DNA of 64,000 nucleotides from Cryptomeria japonica (Eukaryota; Streptophyta; Pinopsida; Cupressales; Cupressaceae). Positions 22,268-33,599 of the stretch are shown one piece after another (within the stretch, counting starts at the first letter, position 1; each line of letters starts with the position of its first letter). The translations under genes and the position numbers were made by a program. The notes below the pieces were generated by a model. It worked only from the letters and a program-made list of their open reading frames with translations. It was not told where the DNA came from and searched no databases. The stretch is taken from contig NC_081406.1 in assembly GCF_030272615.1 (NCBI RefSeq), positions 217,442,997 to 217,506,996 of the forward strand, written 5' to 3'.

Positions 22268-25080
22268 CTATAAGTCTAAGGCTTCTATATCCCAAATAGA
22301 CTCAAGATCCAGAAACTGACTAGTACTAATAGATTCATCTTCATTCTGAGTCAGGTATTCAAAAATTTCTTTGTCTTCATGCTGACTCTGAGTCTGCGAT
22401 CCATCATTTATCTCAGCACTAGTAGTAGCACCACCAGCTTTTAAAGTGTTGCACAACCCTCGTCTTTCATGCATAGAATTCTAGATTGCTAGTGCCCTAT
22501 CATATGGAAAATCTCTAACATTATACTGAGTTACAAACAACCTCAAACAAATTTCCAAATTTTTTTCTAGCTTGTTTCTGATCTTTGATTTCAAAAGCCC
22601 TAATATACTGAAAAACTCTCTCATCTTCCACCGACCCCAATATCATTGTTTGACATAAATCAACAGGTTTCAAATATTCTAGTATTGCAATATGCAATGG
22701 TTCACTTTGATCTATCCTTTTCCAAACCCTTGTGATTGATCTGGGTTCAAATGGATTCTCCAAGTCAACCAATAGCTTTTTCATAGACAATGCAAAGCGT
22801 TTACATTATTTTTTAAGATGATCTGAATTTAAAATTCCTGATATTGGTTGTCCATTGCAATATGCATCTTTTGAAAATGTCAATATCAATTCCTCTAGTT
22901 TTTTATGAAACACCTTTGCGTCATTTGGATTATCTCCAATTGAATGCAAAAATTGAGGATACACACAACCCATGGCTTCAAGTATTTCTTCTTGAGGGAA
23001 TCTTTCATGAATCTCCATTGAAAGTTAATATGCAATAGACTTCAAATTATCACTAACAGATTTAACAATCCTATCAAAATATTCCTTTTTAACTGGTAGT
23101 GCTCTGCCTCACTTGCTCGTCTTAAATTGGTGCATTGGTATCTGAAATCCTTTTACAAAGACACATAATATTGAAATGTAAAAAAATTTCAGCACATGAT
23201 TCAAATCTGTATTTATCTACCACCTAAAAAAATTTGGGCTTCGCCTTGTTAGATCTGAATATAGACTATCTAGGCCTAAGCATGTCATTTTACGTAGAGT
23301 GCTATACTCATTAATACACATAGAACTCTATCTTGGGCTTTCTTAACAAGTTTGTTCATTGAATCCAACATGGGGAGAAGACTAGCTAAAGTTAACAGAG
23401 TCTCTATATCACTTAATTTATGTAAGAGATCAGAAGCTTTGTCTACTGTGAGGCGTTCCTCATACATTAGTCTGATCAAGGATTGATATTTTGTTAGAAC
23501 TCATTCCATTGGTCTATGCAAGGAGATACATCTAGTCTCAACATCCCTGAGAAGCTTGTTTCCTACTATTACTCCCTTAGCAAAAATCTGAAATTCTGCA
23601 AAATGTTTAGGACTTCGGCAGAAGTATGAGTGGAGCTCGTGGACCAGATATTCAACTTTTGACACTGTAGGGAAATTTCTTACTATTCTATGTGCTAAAT
23701 TGATTCGATGGACCATGTAGTGAATGCCAACCATGTATGGTACAATACTAGTTTGTAATCTTGCGCAAAGACCGGTCCTTTGACCTTGCATTACTACAGC
23801 TCCATCAACTCCAACACACACCAACTTCTTGGCAATTGTCAATTCATCCATACCAGCAATTTCATTCAAAGCTTTCTTAACTCGCAAATATAAATTTTCA
23901 GTTGTTGAATTGCCTCGCATTTTATGAACACGGAGTAGATGAGCTCGGTGGACGTGTTCTTTTACAGTATACACATGCATACAAACCCAAGCAATGTTAT
24001 CTACCGCAGTAACTTCATCTATGGATAATGAAATGAATTTTGACTCTTTTACACTATCTTGTAAATTTTGCTTCTCCACCTCAGTGAGACAGTTTGCCAT
24101 TTCCCATCCAGTGTTTATTGACCAATGTCACATAGGATAGTGAGGAACATTCAAAAAAGATAATAAATTATTATATTCTGGGAAATCTTTCATAGGACGC
24201 CCTCTCGACAGAATATGAAAAATAACACTCATCTGAACAGTCTTTGCCAGGTCTGCATCTTTCGCTGCATGTTCAAGCCCAGCCTTGATTGTATTTCCAA
24301 ATCCACTATTACCAATAAGTGTCATTTTGTGGTTATGCTCTTCATATTCCGTGGCATACTTAGTTCATGAAGACATTCTTACTTTGATTTCCAACTTACT
24401 ACTAGTGTTTCCTTTCCATCTGTGATCTGTTAATCATTAACCTTACCAATATGATTTTCTATGGTGTCAAGCTTTAGATGCATCTTCTTCTCTCTTTTAG
24501 TTTTCTAGCTACAAATCTTACACCTGCATTCTATTGGTTGTTCATCATTGTTTGGGACTGGTTCAATTAATGGGTACTTTTCTACCCAATCAATCTTAAA
24601 ACTCCTTGTCATCTCCCACTCTCGCTCCAATTTTACTTTCCTTTTTCTTTTCTTCCTACCAACATCATCTTCAGTACTAGCATTTGCATCCGAGTGAATT
24701 ATCTCATTGTGTGTATCCCTTAGAACATCTTTTGTTGTGTCGGTATTATCATCCTCATTTGATGCATTTAACTCAATGACAATCCCACCTTGTGGTGGTG
24801 GTCAACTACTGTGAATGGCTTCTGGAACTTCAGAAGTTGATGGACCAGAAACTTTGCCAATTCCAAAGTAAGACTTTATGGTAGTATCTTTAAGTTTAAG
24901 TTTTGGGCATTTTGATAGCCTTCCAATCCCTTCAGTTTCACCGCCCTGGGGAGTCTTACCCTTGTTTGACATCCCAATCCATTCACCACCTTGAGGAGTC
25001 TTAGTCTCACCCTTGTCTGACATCTTAATCCCTTCACCACCCTGAGGAGTCTCACCCATGTCTGACTGTGACATCTTGAG
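22268..25080 (-). pseudogene. hAT-superfamily transposase relic (DUF4371-like)
   Basis: On the minus strand the gene starts near 25074 with three imperfect MS-D/N-KGET-TPQGGE repeats and a TTIKSYF motif. A basic patch (GRKKRKRKVKLE) and a TTF/BED-type zinc finger follow at about 24500-24640 (FKIDWVEKYP, then ECRCKIC). The catalytic region includes ISLSIDEVTAVDNIAW, CVGVDGAVVMQGQRTG and VGIHYMVHRINLAHRI, which match the DUF4371/hAT core of ZNF862- or KIAA1586-like transposases. The tail at 22268-22790 (LFEVVCNSV, DLESIWDIEALDL) occupies the hAT dimerisation position. In-frame stops (for example TGA at 24128-24130, and 23501, 23285) and probable frameshifts near 24650-24800 and 23018-23280 make it dead. 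hAT transposases cut and paste DNA between short inverted repeats. Confidence 0.82.
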
Positions 25081-25942
25081 TCTTGACCTCTCACTATGAA
25101 TTAAAAGTTAAAATTAATACTATCAAGTATGAAGAAATAATTATTCACCTTTATGCCTTCTCAATTCTCTGAATCAGGAATCAGGAATGCCTGGGCTTGT
25201 GTTGCAGGATTGTAACTCTGGCCCTCCGCCCTACAATGAACTTCGGCATTCCAACTCAAATTGTTGAATGCGAATCAAGAGCTCCCAAATTTACTAATTA
25301 GACACGGACAAATTGTAAGAAAGAGTGTATTTATATCAATCCATGATTGCATTTTTGGCGAATTGCGTGGGCATTGCAAAATGCATCTTAATTTAAGTGG
25401 GGCAAAATGGGTCCTCGAATGCTTATAATGTTTTAATTGATATTGGCAAATTTGGCTGACGTGTGCAATGAACATTTAATTTACTGTTGGCAAATTAGGT
25501 CTTGGGTACATGGTTGTTTTACTATTTTTGGCGAATAATGGAGGTGATGTAAAACCCACGTCCAAGTGATTCCAAGTGAATATTACGGGCATGCACGTTG
25601 AAAGGTGTGTGGTCAATGGTGAAGCCAGAATACAGTGTACCGTTAACCCAAAAATTTTGAGCAATTTGACCACTATGTTGCCCCAGACTATTCACCATTT
25701 CCTCAAAAAAAAAACACAAAATTCGCCTATTGGCGAAGATTCGCGAGTAAAAAACTCTCTAACCATAACGCCAAATATACATGGAGAAAACCCTTTCTGA
25801 AAAAAACCTACACTCCAAAAGCCAGACTCAATTATATTATTCAGCAACAACAACAGTTACAATACAATGTACATAGCCAATGCTCTTCAGGAGTAGTTAC
25901 AACAAAGATTTTGAGAATAATTCCAGCACCATAACAACACCT
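25081..25942. other. Non-coding flank of the hAT relic
   Basis: Words such as TTGGCGAATT, TTTTGGCGAATAATGG and ATTGGCGAAGATTCGCGAG recur at 25355-25755 and resemble the 500-860 region, so it may be decayed LTR or satellite DNA. No gene was supported. Confidence 0.35.
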
Positions 25943-26143
25943 TTAACTTGTCTCATACAAAACAACTAAGGCATCAACATATTTATAGTGCTCATCACAA
26001 AGTGGTATGTGCACATGGTTTCCAAAACCAACTTCAAAGAACAAGAGGTAAGTTGTGTCACAAGCAACACATTGTGAATCCAATGACACGTTGCACATAG
26101 GAACTTTCGAAGCAACAACACCTATCTCTTCCATAACTATCAT
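25943..26143 (-). CDS. Short unknown ORF with Cys/His motif
   Basis: A 66-residue minus-strand frame reads MIVMEEIGVVASKVPMCNV, then CVACDTTYLLFFEVGFGNH, and ends LCDEHYKYVDALVVLYETS. The C-x2-C and the later C-x2-H could be a small zinc site, and the composition looks protein-like. Upstream codons extend only a few residues before a TGA. It could be the last exon of a decayed gene. No family was recognised. Confidence 0.3.
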   Translation of the reverse strand: MIVMEEIGVVASKVPMCNVSLDSQCVACDTTYLLFFEVGFGNHVHIPLCDEHYKYVDALVVLYETS

Positions 26144-26638
26144 CTTGCCAAATGCAAAGTCAGTTCAACATAGAAGTTACCATGACCAAATAGGTACCTT
26201 CCTTACCTCACACCACTTGTCAAAGTGAACTCAAAACATAAATACAAACTGCCAAAATATAACTCTCCATGACTCTTCCACCGAACTAGAAACCGCCATA
26301 ACCATAATAGGAAATTTTATCATAATCTCAACATGGCAACATATGACACTAGTTCCCAAAACTGCAAGACTTTGAAAATGGAAAAAAATAAAATAAATAA
26401 TTAAATTAGCATGTTTGGACTCTAAGGTTGAGACACCCTAATCCCAACAGTAAGGATCCTTTAATTCCAGATAATGTTTCCAAACGGTAAGTATTCAACG
26501 ATGGCACTAATTTTTTTGAAATTCCTAAAATGTGTTGATGAATACCATTCATACAAAATAGATTTTCAAGCTTTTGTTGAAGTTGTCGATGGTAAATAGA
26601 AGTATTTCAATTGAAGACTTACAAAATCCCTAGTTGCA

Positions 26639-26965
26639 TTGGAAAGACTTTTTGGTAATATAGACAGACGGAAATCAAAGCCTGCACCAGTCCATGAACA
26701 AGACTTGGAAGGGGTAAACCTAGGCTTTGATACCTCTCCAATGAAAATATACATTGGAAAGAAAATCAGTCCAAAAATGAGGATTCTGCTCATTACACTA
26801 CTCAGAATATGTAAGCATGTACTTGCATGGTCCTATGATGACATATGGGGAGGGCTTGTTGCAGCATAAGATATCTCGAGATGCTAAGCCCTTTAGACAA
26901 AAGGAAAGACTTAGAAATCCAACCTTAGCACCTAAAATACAGCAAAAATTGACGAAGCTTAGGGA
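26639..26965 (+). pseudogene. Ty3/gypsy pre-RT scrap
   Basis: The plus strand encodes VNLGFDTSPMKIYIGKKISP, then ICKHVLAWSYDDI. After a frame change near 26865 it continues ISRDAKPFRQKERLRNPTL and IQQKLTKLRD. This matches the region just before the RT fingers of gypsy pol (KxVFAWSYxDM, AKPxRQKxRxxxP). It stops where the RT proper should begin, and the next sequence is of GRAS type. Only about 110 codons of the element remain. Confidence 0.75.
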
Positions 26966-27039
26966 TGGTGTAATAGAAAATTTGAAAGTGGTGATTAGCA
27001 GAATGCGGGAGGTTGGGCTTATCTATTGGGACGAGAAGA

Positions 27040-28260
27040 AGTTGAGGTGTGTAATAGATTTTAGTTATGAGGGAGAATTAGAATTCAGTTTTAGTCCCGA
27101 TGGCTCGTCTCTTTGGAAACCATCAGAATTCTGTACGATCGAAGAGATTGCAATGCACTCAAATGAGAGACAAAATGATGTTATGGATTTTGCCCCTGAA
27201 CTTGTTGAGGTTCTTCTTGAATGGCTGAAGGAAATGGCGCAATATCTTTCTCAATCTCTGCAGCAAACTCAGATTGACAAACGCCCACTGAATTCAATTT
27301 CAAATGGATTTTCTAAAGCCAATTTTCTCGGGGCTTTCATCTTACTTAACCAAGCCTATCCTTTAATAAAAAATGCACATTTCAGTGCAAACCAAAGCAT
27401 TTTGAAAGCCATGCCTTCGACAAAGCAGCAGAGTGTGTACATAATTGGTTTTGACATAATGGACGCTATGCAGTGGCCATCGTTGATGGAAGCCTTGAAG
27501 AATGAAAATTACAAGATTGGTCATCTCAAAATTACAGCGGTCGAATGGGTGGATTCATATGTTTATTCAAACCCATTTTTAAGCTGCTACAAAGACACTG
27601 GAAAAAAATGTCCGAGTATTCAAGCTCGCTGGGGATTCAATTTTCGTTCCAGGAAACCGAAATAAAGAATATGCAAGGAATGATAAGTTCCTGCAAGAAG
27701 GATGCGATAGTGATAGTGAATTGGATGTGGGAATCCCCACATATTTTTTAGCACAGTAGGAAGCAGATAGTAGATTTTATAAATGGAACAAGATACTTGA
27801 ATCCAGTTATCCTGATTCTGGGTAGTGGACCAAATGGGATTTCAGTTTATGAAAATCTTACATTCTTGGACCGATTTTCTCATTGTTTGAGAAACTTGAG
27901 TGCAATGTTTGATTCCTTGGAAGCAGAACTAGGAGATCAATATTGGCTTGCTTGAGCAATGGTGGAACATCTCTTTTTTGGTCCAATGATGTGCATACCT
28001 GAATACATTACATGACAAATGGTGAGTTGTTTAGAGTGATTGACATCCCTCTGAAATTAGGGTTTGTTTAAAGCGACCTAAGCCAGAAAAGTTTTGTCCA
28101 TGCTAAAGATCTTGTATCGTGCAATTAGATGGGGAGATTTTATGGTATAGAATCAGCAGGAAATGGTCATCTACTTCTAAACTAGGACTTTACTGCTTTG
28201 ACTTCTAAACTATGACTTTACTCCTTTGAATTGTGTGCCTGCATGGAGCAGAGCGTAATT
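27040..28260 (+). pseudogene. GRAS transcription-factor pseudogene (NSP2/SCL26-like?)
   Basis: After the gypsy scrap the same frame reads VIDFSYEGELEFSFSPDG. A GRAS domain follows: LHR-I like ELVEVLLEWLKEMAQYLSQS, then NAHFSANQSILKAM, and the VHIID block as VYIIGFDIMDAMQWPSLME, where the Asp of VHIID is Gly. A frameshift sits in an A7 run at 27602-27608. Beyond it come SSSLGIQFSFQETEI, VIVNWMWESPHIF, VDFINGTRYLNPVILILGSG, FLDRFSHCLRNLSAMFDSLE and a SAW-like end near 28160-28215. Several stops (about 27751, 27955, 28010) separate these blocks. GRAS proteins are plant-specific nuclear regulators; the FDI-QWPSLMEA wording resembles the NSP2/SCL26 branch, an inference. It lies on the plus strand, intronless as usual for GRAS genes. 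Confidence 0.8.
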
Positions 28261-28990
28261 CATCTAAATCATATATACATGTTCATATTAACATATTTTT
28301 AATAACAATTGGATTCGTTAAAAGTTGTATTTGGTTGTGGTCCTGTTATAAGTTGTTTAAAATTATGGAGTTCATTTTTCCAAGATAATGTAGTGGTGCA
28401 GTCTGCAATTGTTTTTTTTGCAATGGCCTTAATGGGTATATTTTAATTTAATTTGATTCTAATTAAATATAAAAAATATAGTCAAAGGGAAATAATTCAT
28501 CTAAATCATCGGATTCATATATACATGTTCATATTAACATATTTTTAATAACAATTGGATTTTGGATTCATTAAAAGTTGTATTTTGGTTGTGGTCCTAT
28601 AATAAGCTGTCTAAAATTATGGAGTTCATTTTTCCAAGACAATGTAGTGGTGCAGTCTGCAATTTTTTTTGCAGTGGCCTTCATGGGTATATTTCAATTT
28701 AATTTGATTCTAATTAAATATTAAAAATATAGTCAAAGAGTTATAATTCATCTAAATCATCGGCAACCGGTTCATATATACATGTTCATATTAACATATT
28801 TTTAATAACAATTGGATTTGTTAAAAGTTGTATTTTGGTTGCGGTTCTATTATAAGCTGTCTAAAATTATGTTCATTTTTCCAAGACAATGTAGTGGTGC
28901 AGTCTGCAAATTTTTTTGCAATGGCGCCACTTCATGGGTATATTTCAATTTAATTTTATTCTAATTAAAAATAAAAGATATAGTCAAGGA
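28257..28990. repeat. Three tandem copies of a 245-bp repeat
   Basis: Copies begin with AATTCATCTAAATCAT at 28257, 28494 and 28745. Each contains CATGTTCATATTAACATA, AGTGGTGCAGTCTGCAA and ATTTGATTCTAATTAAA. The start of each unit grows stepwise: nothing, then CGGATTC, then CGGCAACCGGTTC before ATATATACATG. The array lies directly downstream of the GRAS relic. Confidence 0.9.
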
Positions 28991-30064
28991 GTCATTTTTT
29001 CTTCTTCCAATAATGAATAGTTTGGAATGAGTAGATAAGGATTAATACTTGTTGGGTGAGGATGGGTTCCAATTCATGTTTCATAATATTTTGACATAAT
29101 AAATATTTCACAACTTCTTCGCATTTTAAAACATATATCAACTCGTTATTTTATTGAAATACAAATAATTTGAAAAAATAAATCAAACTATATATGTGTG
29201 AGGAAAATGTTTTAATATGATCAATGACATTGGAACAACATGAAATATTTTCGATCTAGACCTATGTAGGGGTGGCTGATAAAAATTACCAAAATGAAAT
29301 GCTTTTGACTTGGAACCATGAACTGGTGACCAATGACGTTTACATGATTATGTTACTGACTTGAAATGCAACCTTGGCATGATGATGTTACTGACATGAA
29401 ACGATTCCAATGACTTGCCGATGGTACCACATGACACGCTTTTGACTTTGAGCCATAAATTGGTGAGGTCACCACATGGGGGCTTCACTAGCTAGGCAAT
29501 ATTATATCATGTGCATTCATATTGGGGGGTTTAATATCTCAAAACATAAGCTCAATATATTTCCTATTTGATGAAAATGGGGGGGTTTTAGTTTAGACTG
29601 TGAAAAAATGCAATATATGGTCAAAATAGGGGGGTTTTAATTTGGGTTGTGTATTGGGAGGGGGTGACAAAAAAAGATTTTAGGACAATATTTTTTTAAA
29701 ATAGGGGGATTATATAGTATTCCTTGAATGCGCGTGCTATAGCCTAGGTTCACTGAGTGAATCCCATGTGGGTCACCAATCACAATGGCCCTACAGGGTT
29801 TTGAACTTTGGTGGTCACAAAAACAAAACCAATTAACTAACACACTATGAGATGAAAATCCCTTTAACATTATTTATATTTTTTATTTTATTTATCTTCT
29901 ACTATTTTTAAAAGACACTTAAATTACATATTGATCTCATAATAACAATAAAGTGATTTTGTTTTGTAACTTTTAATAATATTTAAACTTATGAATATTA
30001 TCACTTATTTAAAATATTGTTTCAATGAAATACATTTTAAATTACTTTGTGGAATTATTTGTTT
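28991..30064. other. AT-rich intergenic DNA with G-run repeats and one satellite-like unit
   Basis: Sequence at 29448-29490 (GAGCCATAAATTGGTGAGGTC) resembles a monomer of the 67-bp satellite found at 62397-63870. At 29525-29710 the words ATAGGGGGGTTTTA and close variants recur four times. No gene was found. Confidence 0.5.
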
Positions 30065-30065
30065 A

Positions 30066-31640
30066 AGAATTGTTTTTTATTAAGATAAACGGGTTTACAA
30101 GGACCCGAAACCCCAATCCAACAAAAAATTAAACACAGTAACCAAAGTCAAACCAACCGCTAACCAGCTACAAAAACAAGGGATTCACCTCAAAACCTAA
30201 AACCACGAAAAATATACCTAAACAAGACACCCCAGCAAAACAAACTGAAAAAGATATTTCATAAGCTCAACATTCTTCTCGATCGCTTTATTATTAATCT
30301 CCTAGAGTTCCTCCATAATGAACCTCAAACTACTAGTTACCCGATGTTTGCTCTTGGTCGTAGTATATGGTCTCGTAGACGCTTGCACTTCCTGGCTCAT
30401 ATAAGTCAAGTTGATATATGGGGATGTCTCAACTCTGTTCATCTTCTCTGTTTCCATGGAAATTTCCTCATTGATTCTTTTGAGAACCTCGACACTTCTA
30501 TTCATGGCTTCCTTGCTAACCTCCACCAAACCCTTTAGTTTACTCTTTAATTTCTGTATTTCTTTCTCCATCTTGTTGATTTGAGCCTCATGTTCATTCT
30601 TCATAATCTTAATATTTGTCATAATTTTCCAAGACAACTTCAGGAGTTCATCAGCCTTATTTGAAGCTATAATCTCAGTGAAAGTGGCAATGAGATCCTG
30701 AATCCCCCATTCTAGAATATTAATTTCCCCAAAAAACCATTAGAAACACTTTTCCTGATACATCGGTGACTTCCACAGTAGCTTATCAACATCCATTTAA
30801 TCATCTTACATGAAATTGGGGTCCACATTTAGCATCATATCAAGTTTTAATTCATTATCATCCTTGTGAAGATTCTCTGTATTTTTTCCAATCTTCTATT
30901 TTTTCAGATTTTGAGGGCTCAAGGTGTGGGTCTTCGAAATAGGGGGTTTCTTTTTACCAGCCCATCTAGGTGGGTTTTTTCTGTTGCTGCCAGTACTAAG
31001 AGGGTCTTCTTCAGAGGATCCTCATCCTTTTAGGGTTTATAATCCAAGTCGTTTGACACCTGGACATCATTGTAGTCCATACCCATTATGCTCTATGCAT
31101 CGTGAAACTTTGTATCTGAAACATCATGTACCTCCTAGCTAGCTAAAGACTTATGGTTTTTCAGAGCAGGGGAAGGTTTAACCTCATGAGATTTTGGATA
31201 CTCCATGATTAAGAGGATTAAACCCACATGTAGAACCGCATTATCCTCATTCTTAGAATGCTTACTAATAGATAGCTCCAATAAAGATAACAAGAAAAAT
31301 GGAATGGAAATTCTTTTGTCATGCCTAAAATGATTCAGGATTGTGAAATGGTAAGAAAATTTACTAGCAAATTGGTCATCGAGGGTTATGTACCTCATTA
31401 TGAATTCCAGCATGTCTTCCCAGAGACTCTGAAGGTCCAGTTGGTTGTAGCCGCCATCTGGGTTTTTCTTAACCCTTCTTATTTCACTCTTTTTCTCGTA
31501 GAAAACTAAGAGGGCTTCTTTTGAATTCTTCCTTTCCCTGAAGAATTTCTTGCCCTCCATGTTGAGCCCCTTAAATCTCAGCAATGAAGGATTTGTCAAT
31601 TTTGAACTTTGCCCCATACACACACAGCACCCCATTATCC
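30066..31640 (-). pseudogene. 3' part of a LINE-like element carrying an unknown ORF
   Basis: A minus-strand frame at 31635-31135 reads GQSSKLTNPSLLRFKGLN, then EFIMRYITLDDQFASKFSYH and FTILNHFRHDKRISIPFFLL. A second frame at 30637-30302 is a coiled coil (INKMEKEIQKLKSKLKGLVE). Between them several stops and shifts occur. The piece ends with TTTATCTTAATAAAAAAC at the left edge, which is the same 3' terminus as at 38036. I do not recognise the protein. The shared terminus suggests a non-LTR element or a cargo ORF mobilised by one. It lies immediately downstream of an RNase H fragment on the same strand. Confidence 0.5.
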
Positions 31641-31959
31641 CAATTGCTCACAAATAAATCTGTGAGCTGATGGTTCTGTCCATCAAGTCTCTAAAAAAAG
31701 GGCTCCATTCCCCCATCCACAATTTCCCTTCAGACCTCCTTATTTTTCTCCCAAAGCTCACACGAGGATGGCTCTATTCTATTTTTGTCTCCCCCTATTA
31801 TGTTACTGCTTCTACATAATTCTTTTGGATGACACCATAACCAAGCTTCAGGCTAACGCAAAACAAACAGAGCCACATGAACAATCTGGAAACTTGCCTT
31901 CTCTCCTTTCGATGAAAAATCCTATACATGTGATCTAACGTCATTAATGTTAAAGAAAA

Positions 31960-32410
31960 GAGATATTTTTGGGGTCCTTCCTCACCAACTAACACAATTG
32001 GAATGGGAAAGAATCCCCTTCCTTCCACCACTTTTTATCATCTCTAACCACACCTAGATTAGCCATGTGGTCAGCTGGCCTGCTACCCTCCCTCAAAACA
32101 TGTGAGATTTTAATAGCCTCAAATTTGGTCATTATTTCAAAGCATTCCTGCATTAAATGGTTAATCAACCAACTAGGAGGAGATTTTTTGTTCAAACAAT
32201 TTATTATATTTAAGGAATCACTCTCCAACCATAGCTTTTTAAATCCTCCATAGCTAGCCATTTTAAGCCCAATGTAGGTTGCATTTTCCTTGGCATAATT
32301 GTTTGTCTCAGTGCCTAGTGGGAGTGCCATTGCTGAGACAAGCCTACCATTGTAATCACGTGCAACTCCCCCACAACTTGTCGTCCCAAGATTACCTTTG
32401 GCCGCCCTGT
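31960..32410 (-). pseudogene. LINE ORF2 C-terminal RNase H fragment
   Basis: The minus strand encodes LGTTSCGGVARDYNGRLVSA, then MALPLGTETNNYAKENATYI, KKLWLESDSLNIINCL and ISHVLREGSRPADHMANLG. These match the RVT_3 RNase H domain found at the end of plant L1-type ORF2 proteins: the GG-x-RD, E, D-S and H-x-x-R-x-x-N-x-x-AD blocks. The E of the usual A-E-x-x-A motif is not obvious (AKENATYI has E). Reverse transcriptase and endonuclease are missing, so this is a truncated remnant. Confidence 0.75.
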
Positions 32411-32559
32411 ATTTTTTTAAGAATTATTGCAATTAAATAAGTTAAAACTTTTTATATCATATATTTTAAATTTTTAAATTAAATATTATAGATTATATAT
32501 TATTAGTTTAATTTATCTTTATATTTTTCCTTTCTAATGAAATTTTTTATTATCTTACA

Positions 32560-33560
32560 AGATGGATGGGACAAGATGTCATCGTTGTTGTTGAGCTCTA
32601 GGGTTTTTAATGGTGTAGTTGCAAGGTTGTAGAAGTGAGGTATCACCTCTTATTGGTGGCGTACCCATGGTCTAGCTCCTATATGCGCTACATAATGGGG
32701 ATCTCAATGTAGTTTTTCTTGAAATAAATCTCTTTACGGTGAGGATGTTTCATTTCAAGGAGGCAGAAAAAATGGTGGCTTCTATGGGGGCTTCTCTAAT
32801 GGATGAATGATGAAAAGACAAGGGGTCCCAAAGGTGATGGAGTTTGATATTGCTAATGGCTCAATGGGTGTCGGAGCCTGCGGGAATGGGCACATGAAAG
32901 ATACAGTCTTTCCCTTTCTTCCAAGTGAACTTGGACAAAACAAAGGTGTGTTTTGATAGTGATACTATTGATGAAGTGAAGGTGAATGAGTTATATTTCA
33001 TGGTTTTTGGTCAAGTCTGGTACAGTTTCACAAGTGGATCTCAGCATTGGTGTCTCATTTTAGAGGGGGATGTGCAAATTTATCGAGGTGATTGTGGATT
33101 TTTTTGTGGTAGCATTTGATAATGTCAAGGATAGCAAGAAAATTGGTCATGAGAATCTGTGGTGGTGGGAGGATAATTACATTCTCTTACTAAAGCCTTG
33201 GTATCCATATTTTAACTTAGCTACTCAGTCTTTTGAAAAAATCCCAATTTGGGTAAGATTGTCAAACTTACCATTGCAATACTAGTTTGAATCTGGTTTT
33301 AGGGCAATAGGAATTATTTTGGGAATGGATGACGACTCTCTTTAATATTTTCATAAGTTACAAATGCATGCATCTTAGTAGAGATTGACATCTCTAGGGC
33401 TCCTTCTACTAATTTATCTCTAAAATTAGTGCATGGGAGCTAGGTGCAATAAGTGGATTATAAAAATATCCCTTTTCAATGTAAAAGATGCTACCAAATT
33501 GGGCATATGGTTGCCAAATGCTTAAAATAGAAAACTAAATGGACCGGCTACTTGGTGGAG
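32560..33560 (+). pseudogene. LINE ORF1 (DUF4283 plus zinc knuckle) relic
   Basis: Plus-strand frames encode HWCLILEGDVQIYRGDCGFF in one register and ENLWWWEDNYILLLKPWYPY, then IPIWVRLSNLPLQY in another. This is the DUF4283 RNA-binding fold of plant LINE ORF1 (LRPWxPxF, PIWVRLPxLPLxYW). A CCHC knuckle CKRCYQIGHMVAKC is encoded at 33480-33521. Several stops and frame changes occur between the blocks. ORF1 would coat the LINE RNA. It is head-to-head with the minus-strand RNase H fragment at 31960-32410, so the two are different insertions or one rearranged element. Confidence 0.72.
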
Positions 33561-33599
33561 GTAGGCAGTGCCTCATCATTATTCAGTATATAAGGAGTA

